Of a DNA stretch of 8,352 bases, positions 1-4,246 are shown piece after piece. Source of the DNA: Bacteroidales bacterium (GTDB taxonomy: Bacteria > Bacteroidota > Bacteroidia > Bacteroidales > UBA932); assembly GCA_017548805.1 (NCBI GenBank), contig JAFYZE010000089.1, positions 1-8,352 on the forward strand, in the 5' to 3' direction. Position 1 is the first letter of the stretch. Every line of letters begins with the position of its first letter. The notes beneath the pieces were generated by a model. That model saw only the letters and a program-made list of their open reading frames with translations. It did not search any database and was not told where the DNA came from. A program made the position numbers and the translations under genes.

Positions 1-32
1 AAAAAGGCAAAAAAACTCCCTTTCCCTGAATC

Positions 33-57
33 ATTAGGAAGCAATTCCTTATCTTTG
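33..57 (+). promoter_or_regulatory. Promoter -7 box with overlapping dyad upstream of the CHR transporter pair
   Basis: TATCTTTG at 50-57 matches the Bacteroidota -7 consensus TAnnTTTG. Directly abutting it is an inverted repeat: AGGAA (36-40) and TTCCT (45-49) around GCAA. Allowing one mismatched pair, the dyad extends to AT/AT at 33-34 and 51-52. I see no convincing -33 TTTG. The predicted start of transcription, a few bases after 57, leaves a leader of roughly 16-18 bases carrying the Shine-Dalgarno. The dyad lies where a repressor would occlude polymerase, but its role as an operator is inference. Confidence 0.5.
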
Positions 58-79
58 TTTCCCCAAAGGAGATACGAGG

Positions 80-643
80 ATGAAAGAGCAGGTTTCACTG
101 TTGGAAATATTCGGCGTTTTCGCCAAGATCGGGGCCTTCACCATAGGCGGGGGTTACGCCATGATCCCCATCATCCAGCGCGAGATGAACTCGCGCGGAT
201 GGATAGGGGACGACGAACTGCCGGACATCATTGCACTGGCTCAGAGCGCTCCCGGAGTGCTTGCCGTGAACATGTCCATCTTCGCCGGCTACAAGCTCCG
301 GGGAGTAAAGGGTAGCATTGTCGCGACGCTCGGTTCAATCCTGCCATCCTTTATCGCCATCCTTGTCATCGCGATGCTTTTCGCCTCGTTCAAGGATTCT
401 CCCGTGGTGATACGCATCTTCAAGGGCATACGTCCTGTGGTGGCCTCACTCATCGCCGTACCGATGATCAACATGGCACTCAAGAACAACCATACCTGGT
501 GGGCCTGGGTCATTTCCGCCGCGGCCCTAGTCGCCGTGGCGGTCCTGAAATTCTCACCTATCTACATCTTGCTCGTACTCATCGTGCTGGCCCTTGCCGT
601 CACGATGTACCGCGAGCATAAAGCAAAGGAGGGAAGGGGATGA
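80..643 (+). CDS. CHR-family (chromate-type) transporter, N-terminal half-size subunit
   Basis: This is a 187-residue integral membrane protein with one CHR domain. The family signature is visible as FTIGGGYAMIP (residues 20-30) and AQSAPGVLAVN (54-64). Hydrophobic stretches lie near residues 8-32, 80-104, 114-134, 139-156 and 158-176, with a basic tail. Full-length ChrA proteins carry two CHR domains in about 400 residues; here each domain is a separate gene, as in the known short-chain CHR pairs whose two products act together. The start at 80 is supported by AAAGGAG at 65-71, eight bases upstream. The stop overlaps the next start in ATGA (640-643), so the pair is translationally coupled. 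Known members export chromate by ion-coupled transport, but many CHR proteins have no demonstrated substrate, so chromate specificity is not proven. Confidence 0.9.
   Translation: MKEQVSLLEIFGVFAKIGAFTIGGGYAMIPIIQREMNSRGWIGDDELPDIIALAQSAPGVLAVNMSIFAGYKLRGVKGSIVATLGSILPSFIAILVIAMLFASFKDSPVVIRIFKGIRPVVASLIAVPMINMALKNNHTWWAWVISAAALVAVAVLKFSPIYILLVLIVLALAVTMYREHKAKEGRG
625..633 (+). promoter_or_regulatory. Strong Shine-Dalgarno for the second CHR gene
   Basis: AAAGGAGGG lies inside the 3' end of the first CHR gene, six bases before the ATG at 640. It is the strongest anti-16S match seen at any start in this window, where most other genes lack one. It fixes the start of the second gene and fits coupled, balanced production of the two transporter halves. 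Confidence 0.7.
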
Positions 644-1236
644 TAGCATTGCTCGCACAACTGTTCTGGTCTTTCTTCCTGATAGGGATGTTCACTTTCG
701 GAGGAGGATATGCCATGCTCTCGCTCATCCAGGCTGAAGTCGTGGTCGAGCATGCCTGGCTGACCGAGAGCACTTTCACCGACATCGTGGCCATTTCGCA
801 GATGACCCCCGGTCCAATAGGCATCAACTGCGCCACGTACGTGGGCTATGATGTCGTGACCGCCACCGGAGCCGGGCATCTGATGGGCATAATCGGATCG
901 CTCACCGCTACGCTGGCGATCACACTGCCGTCCTTCATCATCGTACTGCTGCTGGTCAGGTTCTACAACAAGGTCAAGGGCAGTCCCATGTTCGAAGGGG
1001 TCATGAGCGTCATCCGCCCTGCCGTGGTGGGCTTGATAGGCGCTGCCGCCATCATCCTGATGTTCAAGGTGCACTGGAACGGTTTCGCGCCGTCCCTGCA
1101 TGTTGTGGAGGAGAATTTCCCCGACTGGAAGAGCTGGTGCCTGTTCGCGGCCGCTTTCCTGGCGTCGTTCAAGTTCAAGGTCAATCCCATCCTGCTGATC
1201 GTCCTTGCGGGAGTCATGGGCCTGCTGCTGTATTGA
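640..1236 (+). CDS. CHR-family (chromate-type) transporter, C-terminal half-size subunit
   Basis: This is a 198-residue membrane protein homologous to its upstream neighbour. The duplicated signature is FTFGGGYAML (residues 18-27) and SQMTPGPIGIN (53-63). The PGP in the second motif replaces the APG of the first half, a normal difference between N- and C-type CHR domains. Hydrophobic segments fall near residues 3-30, 83-107, 122-142, 165-176 and 182-198; the protein ends at the last of these with no cytoplasmic tail. The gene starts in an ATGA overlap with the first half and has its own strong ribosome site. The two proteins probably form a heteromeric transporter in the inner membrane. Ion substrate is unproven; chromate or a similar oxyanion is the family-based guess. 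Confidence 0.9.
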   Translation: MIALLAQLFWSFFLIGMFTFGGGYAMLSLIQAEVVVEHAWLTESTFTDIVAISQMTPGPIGINCATYVGYDVVTATGAGHLMGIIGSLTATLAITLPSFIIVLLLVRFYNKVKGSPMFEGVMSVIRPAVVGLIGAAAIILMFKVHWNGFAPSLHVVEENFPDWKSWCLFAAAFLASFKFKVNPILLIVLAGVMGLLLY

Positions 1237-1240
1237 TTTT

Positions 1241-1271
1241 TTTGACTATCTTAGCATCCGTTATAATACTC
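1241..1271 (+). promoter_or_regulatory. Weak candidate promoter for the GH20 gene
   Basis: In the 39-base gap after the CHR pair, TTTG (1241-1244) is followed after 19 bases by TAATACTC (1264-1271), with TATAAT at 1262-1267. The TTTG-N19-TA spacing suits a Bacteroidota promoter, but the -7 box lacks the usual terminal TTTG. If real, transcription would begin almost at the ATG (1276), giving a very short leader. Read-through from the CHR genes is an alternative because no terminator hairpin is visible in the gap. Confidence 0.25.
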
Positions 1272-1275
1272 TATC

Positions 1276-2928
1276 ATGGACAGGATACGGACAACTCTTG
1301 CAATACTTCTGTTTTTGCTGCCACTGGCGGTTTACGCCAAGGAGCCGGTCATCCGCATCGTCCCGCAGCCCGCGAGCATCGAGCTGCAGGGCGGGACCTT
1401 CAAGGCCATCGGAGCCAGCGTCAACTGTGACGCAGCCTTCGATGAGGCTTCACGGACGGTTGCACAGGACTTTGCCGCAAGGATGTCCCTGGCGACAGGC
1501 AAGGTAAGTTCGTTCGCGGTGCCGTTCGGCATCTCCGCTTCCGCCGAGGCAGGCAAGATCAAGGGATTCGTGTTCATTCGCGACACGCGTTTCGCGGATG
1601 AAGAGTACCGCATAGAGATAGGCAAGAAATCTACGATCGTCCGCGCATCAGGATTCCATGGGGTCCTGTACGCCGTCGAGACTATCAAGCAGATGCTGCC
1701 GGAGGCCATATACGGCAAGTCCGTCGGCGTCAGTGCCGACTGGCGCCTGCCGTGCGCAGTGATCTCCGACAGGCCGCGGTTCTCCTACCGCGGCATGCAT
1801 CTCGACTGCGCAAGGCATTTCTTCAGCGTGGATGCAGTCAAGCGCTATCTTGGCATCATGGCCGTCTACAAACTCAACCGTTTCCACTGGCATCTGTCCG
1901 ATGACCAGGGCTGGCGCGTCGAGATTAAGCGTTATCCCGAACTCACACTTGTCGGAGGTTACCGCAGCGGTACCATGATAGGTCGGGATTTCAACTCCGA
2001 CGACGGTATCCGTTACGGAGGTTATTATACCCAGGACCAGATACGCGAGATAGTCGAATACGCTTCGAAGCTGGGCATCACCGTCATCCCTGAGATCGAC
2101 TTGCCCGGGCATATGCTCGCGGCCTTGTCGGCCTATCCCTGGCTCGGCTGCAGCGGCGGTCCGTACGAGGCCTGGCACAAGTGGGGTGTCGCCGACGAGG
2201 TGCTCTGCGCCGGCAAGGAGACGACCTACGAGTTCCTGGAGAACGTCCTCTCGGAGATCGCGGAGCTTTTCCTTTCCGAGTACATCCATATCGGCGGCGA
2301 CGAGTGTCCCAAGACCGAATGGGAGAATTGCCCGCACTGCCAGGCAAAGATTGCCGAGCTCGGCCTAAAGGATGACGACCGTTTCAGCGCCGAGCAGTAC
2401 CTGCAGTGCTATGTGACCTCGCGCATGCAGGATTTCCTTGCCACCAAGGGCAAGAAAATCATCGGATGGGATGAGATCCTCGAGGGTGAACTCGCCGAGG
2501 GTGCGACCGTAATGTCATGGCGCGGTGTTGACGGCGGCAGGGAAGCCGCCTCCAACGGCTTCGACGCCATCATGACCCCCACCTCATACTGCTACTTCGA
2601 CTACATTCAGAGCAAGGACACCGACAGGGAGCCTGTCGGCATCGGCGGCTATCTTCCACTCGAGAAAGTATATGGCTTCGATCCTCTTGAGGGCCTGCCC
2701 GCAGGGGCGGAGAAGCATATCCTCGGCGTACAGGCCAACCTCTGGACGGAGTACATCGCCACGGAGGAGCATCTCCAGTACATGCTCCTGCCGCGCCTCA
2801 TGGCCCTCAGCGAGGTCCAGTGGTGCGAGCCCGCGAACAAGGACTTCGAGGGATTCAAGTCCAGGCTCGCGGAGCACGAGCTGAAGATACTCGAAGCCAT
2901 GGGATACAATTACCGGAGACTTGATTAA
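1276..2928 (+). CDS. Secreted beta-N-acetylhexosaminidase, glycoside hydrolase family 20
   Basis: This 550-residue exo-glycosidase removes terminal N-acetyl-hexosamine (GlcNAc or GalNAc) from glycans by substrate-assisted catalysis. An N-terminal signal peptide (hydrophobic 8-20, likely cut after VYA at residue 21) has no lipobox, so the protein is probably periplasmic. Residues about 25-160 form the GH20b-type accessory domain, ending in DRPRFSYRGMHLD, the start of the catalytic barrel. The catalytic pair D342-E343 sits in HIGGDECPK. Expected sugar-binding residues R172, D177, H181, W398, W415, W490 and E492 are present, the last two in ANLWTEY. Length is normal for a single-domain bacterial GH20. 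The start gives the complete signal peptide; no Shine-Dalgarno is evident. Only 11 bases separate it from the downstream isomerase gene, suggesting co-transcription. Likely substrates are host glycans or chitin- or peptidoglycan-derived oligosaccharides; the exact one cannot be told. Confidence 0.95.
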   Translation: MDRIRTTLAILLFLLPLAVYAKEPVIRIVPQPASIELQGGTFKAIGASVNCDAAFDEASRTVAQDFAARMSLATGKVSSFAVPFGISASAEAGKIKGFVFIRDTRFADEEYRIEIGKKSTIVRASGFHGVLYAVETIKQMLPEAIYGKSVGVSADWRLPCAVISDRPRFSYRGMHLDCARHFFSVDAVKRYLGIMAVYKLNRFHWHLSDDQGWRVEIKRYPELTLVGGYRSGTMIGRDFNSDDGIRYGGYYTQDQIREIVEYASKLGITVIPEIDLPGHMLAALSAYPWLGCSGGPYEAWHKWGVADEVLCAGKETTYEFLENVLSEIAELFLSEYIHIGGDECPKTEWENCPHCQAKIAELGLKDDDRFSAEQYLQCYVTSRMQDFLATKGKKIIGWDEILEGELAEGATVMSWRGVDGGREAASNGFDAIMTPTSYCYFDYIQSKDTDREPVGIGGYLPLEKVYGFDPLEGLPAGAEKHILGVQANLWTEYIATEEHLQYMLLPRLMALSEVQWCEPANKDFEGFKSRLAEHELKILEAMGYNYRRLD

Positions 2929-2939
2929 AGTTTAATGAT

Positions 2940-3644
2940 ATGAAAAGAATCCTTTTAGCTGCGCTCTGCATCGCAGGCGCCGTCCTCCTCGCCGCAAGCT
3001 GCGGCAATTCCACCAAGAAAGCCGAACGCAAGGCCGCCGAGGCCGCGGCCGAGCAGGCCCGCCTCGACTCCCTCGAGCAGGCAGAAATGCAACAGAAACA
3101 GAAAGAAGCCATGGCCACTATCGCCACACTGCCGGATGAACCGGTATTCGACATCGTCACCAACATGGGCACGATGAGGATCAAGCTCTACTCGGGCACT
3201 CCCAAGCATCGCGAGAACTTCGCCAAACTCGCCCTTTCGGGCTATTACAACGGACTGCTCTTCCACCGCGTGATCAACGGGTTCATGATCCAGGGAGGAG
3301 ACCCGCTGACCAAGAATCCCGCCAATGCCGACAAGTTCGGCACCGGAGGTCCGGGCTATACCGTTCCTGCCGAGTTCGTCCCCGAATACAGGCACAAGAA
3401 AGGTGCCCTGGCCGCGGCACGCCGCGGCGACGCCGCCAACCCCATGAAGGAGTCTTCCGGCTCGCAGTTCTACATCGTCCAGAACGAAGCCGCATGCTCG
3501 GCGCTTGACGGCGACTACACCGTGTTCGGCGAAACCATTTCCGGCCTTGATGTCGTGGACAAGATCGCGGGCGTCCAGACCGATCCGAAGGACCGTCCCT
3601 TGAACGATGTCAAGATCATAGCGGTCAACCTCGTAAAGGAATAA
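2940..3644 (+). CDS. Cyclophilin-type peptidyl-prolyl cis-trans isomerase lipoprotein
   Basis: This is a 234-residue envelope foldase that catalyses cis-trans isomerisation of Xaa-Pro bonds. A lipoprotein signal peptide ends in the lipobox LAASC, giving acylated C21. Residues 25-58 form a highly charged Ala/Glu/Lys/Gln-rich stretch likely to be an extended helix or coiled coil holding the catalytic domain off the membrane. The cyclophilin domain spans about 69-233. Active-site residues are visible: F108-H109-R110, F115, Q118, GGD (119-121), A157, SGSQF (173-177) and F196. The mature N-terminus after Cys (GNSTKK) is basic rather than acidic, so I see no surface-export signal of the Bacteroidota type. 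The gene follows the GH20 gene by 11 bases and the two probably share a transcript. Identification is firm; client proteins are unknown. Confidence 0.93.
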   Translation: MKRILLAALCIAGAVLLAASCGNSTKKAERKAAEAAAEQARLDSLEQAEMQQKQKEAMATIATLPDEPVFDIVTNMGTMRIKLYSGTPKHRENFAKLALSGYYNGLLFHRVINGFMIQGGDPLTKNPANADKFGTGGPGYTVPAEFVPEYRHKKGALAAARRGDAANPMKESSGSQFYIVQNEAACSALDGDYTVFGETISGLDVVDKIAGVQTDPKDRPLNDVKIIAVNLVKE

Positions 3645-3657
3645 TCACCATTGACGA

Positions 3658-3672
3658 ATAAATTTGATTTAT
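3658..3672. repeat. Short AT-rich inverted repeat upstream of the sigma-54 site
   Basis: ATAAAT (3658-3663) and ATTTAT (3667-3672) form a perfect 6-base dyad around TTG, ending about 20 bases before the -24 element. A sigma-54 activator site would normally lie upstream, often farther away, so this could be part of one. It is short and AT-rich enough to arise by chance. Confidence 0.2.
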
Positions 3673-3692
3673 GTTAAAACTTTTTTCGACTT

Positions 3693-3708
3693 TGGCACAG
3701 ACATTGCT
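3693..3708 (+). promoter_or_regulatory. Sigma-54 (RpoN) -24/-12 promoter
   Basis: TGGCAC (3693-3698), five bases AGACA, then TTGCT (3704-3708) match the sigma-54 consensus TGGCAC-N5-TTGCW at every conserved position. The GG and GC dinucleotides have the required ten-base separation. The predicted +1 is close to 3719. It lies in the AT-rich intergenic gap and points toward a terminator, not toward a gene, since the next gene to the right is on the opposite strand. Sigma-54 promoters need an ATP-dependent enhancer-binding activator; no such gene is in the window. Confidence 0.65.
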
Positions 3709-3718
3709 TTATCTCTAA

Positions 3719-3797
3719 TCGAATAGTTTTTTCATAGGTTAAATTTTGGTTAGAATTGCAAACGCTCCTTGCTGTGAAGCACGGAGCGTTTTTCTTT
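3719..3797 (+). ncRNA. Candidate sigma-54-dependent small RNA, about 80 nt
   Basis: The segment runs from the predicted start of the sigma-54 promoter to the T-tract of a strong intrinsic terminator. It contains no ATG; the first lies at 3800, past the terminator. The 5' half is AT-rich and predicted to be unpaired, with a T6 run (3727-3732) and two imperfect copies of GGTTA(A/G)AATT (3737-3745 and 3748-3757). The 3' half is the terminator stem. This layout (promoter, short single-stranded region, terminator) is typical of trans-acting bacterial small RNAs. I recognise no named RNA family. The alternative is that it is only the trailer and terminator of the isomerase transcript with a chance sigma-54 match. 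Confidence 0.45.
3760..3797 (+). terminator. Rho-independent terminator
   Basis: AAACGCTCC (3760-3768) pairs perfectly with GGAGCGTTT (3783-3791). After one mismatch the stem continues with TGC/GCA (3770-3772 with 3779-3781), closing a six-base loop. A run of T (3789-3793) and TTT (3795-3797) follows on the + strand. It would end the small RNA and also any transcript reading through from the isomerase gene 115 bases upstream. On the - strand the stem is followed only by TTTGC, so it may weakly terminate the leftward operon as well. Confidence 0.85.
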
Positions 3798-3817
3798 GCA
3801 TGTTTTGCTGTGGAACC

Positions 3818-4240
3818 CTACTGGGCAGCTAAAAAGCCGACGAGGAGGGTGGTGACGAGGGTGGCGACGGAGAGTGTCCCGATGATACTGATCCTCCTGC
3901 CGTCCTGTATCACGCGATCGGTCATTACCTTGTAACAGACGTCGTTCTCGTCAATGAAAAACTGTGTATAGTCTTTTCCTTGCCTAATGATGGTGGGACC
4001 CAGATAATATGGATCTTCGATAAATTCGGTAATGGCGTCCTGGTAGACGACTATGGAGCCGTCGCGGCCGTCCGAGACTTCACGGTCAGGAGCGCCGAAG
4101 GTCTGGACGATATTGGCATATTCCTGGCCCACCCATTCGTCGTTGTATACCTGTTCCGCTGATATATAGCGCGGAACCGTGCAGGAAACCGCTCCGGCCG
4201 CAATCGCGGCCAGGAGCAGTATTGTCATCAATCTTTTCAT
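3818..4240 (-). CDS. Small lipoprotein with SmpA/BamE-like region and hydrophobic C-terminus
   Basis: This 140-residue protein has a lipoprotein signal peptide with lipobox AVSC, giving acylated C20. Residues about 40-66 read as helix, then FGAPD (48-52), then DGRDGSIVVYQ (57-67). This resembles the helix, (G)xPD and dG...vY pattern of the SmpA/OmlA/BamE fold, a small beta-sheet module seen in many envelope lipoproteins. Residues about 100-113 form a likely last strand (VCYKVMTDRV) and a second cysteine is at 102. Unusually, residues 117-138 are a continuous hydrophobic stretch long enough to cross a membrane. It is the last gene of the leftward operon, six bases after the GH3 stop. No function is assigned; a role in envelope structure or assembly is a guess from fold and context. 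The resemblance is by eye and could be wrong. Confidence 0.8.
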   Translation of the reverse strand: MKRLMTILLLAAIAAGAVSCTVPRYISAEQVYNDEWVGQEYANIVQTFGAPDREVSDGRDGSIVVYQDAITEFIEDPYYLGPTIIRQGKDYTQFFIDENDVCYKVMTDRVIQDGRRISIIGTLSVATLVTTLLVGFLAAQ

Positions 4241-4246
4241 AACGGC

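Noticed and set aside
1..30. Possible end of an upstream transcript (A-rich stretch with AAAGG and CCTTTCCC)
   Set aside because: No convincing hairpin followed by a T-tract could be built on either strand from these bases.
562..1101. A 179-codon - strand open frame under the CHR genes
   Set aside because: The composition (many His, Asp, Gln) is a reverse-complement shadow of membrane-protein codons, and both CHR genes carry diagnostic motifs on the + strand.
1648..2337. A 229-codon - strand open frame inside the GH20 gene
   Set aside because: It is antisense to the catalytic core of a clear GH20 enzyme and shows no protein family features.
3746..3832. A short TTG-started frame across the candidate small RNA and terminator
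   Set aside because: It has no ribosome site, runs through the terminator stem, and its product (Cys-rich, about 28 residues) looks like chance.
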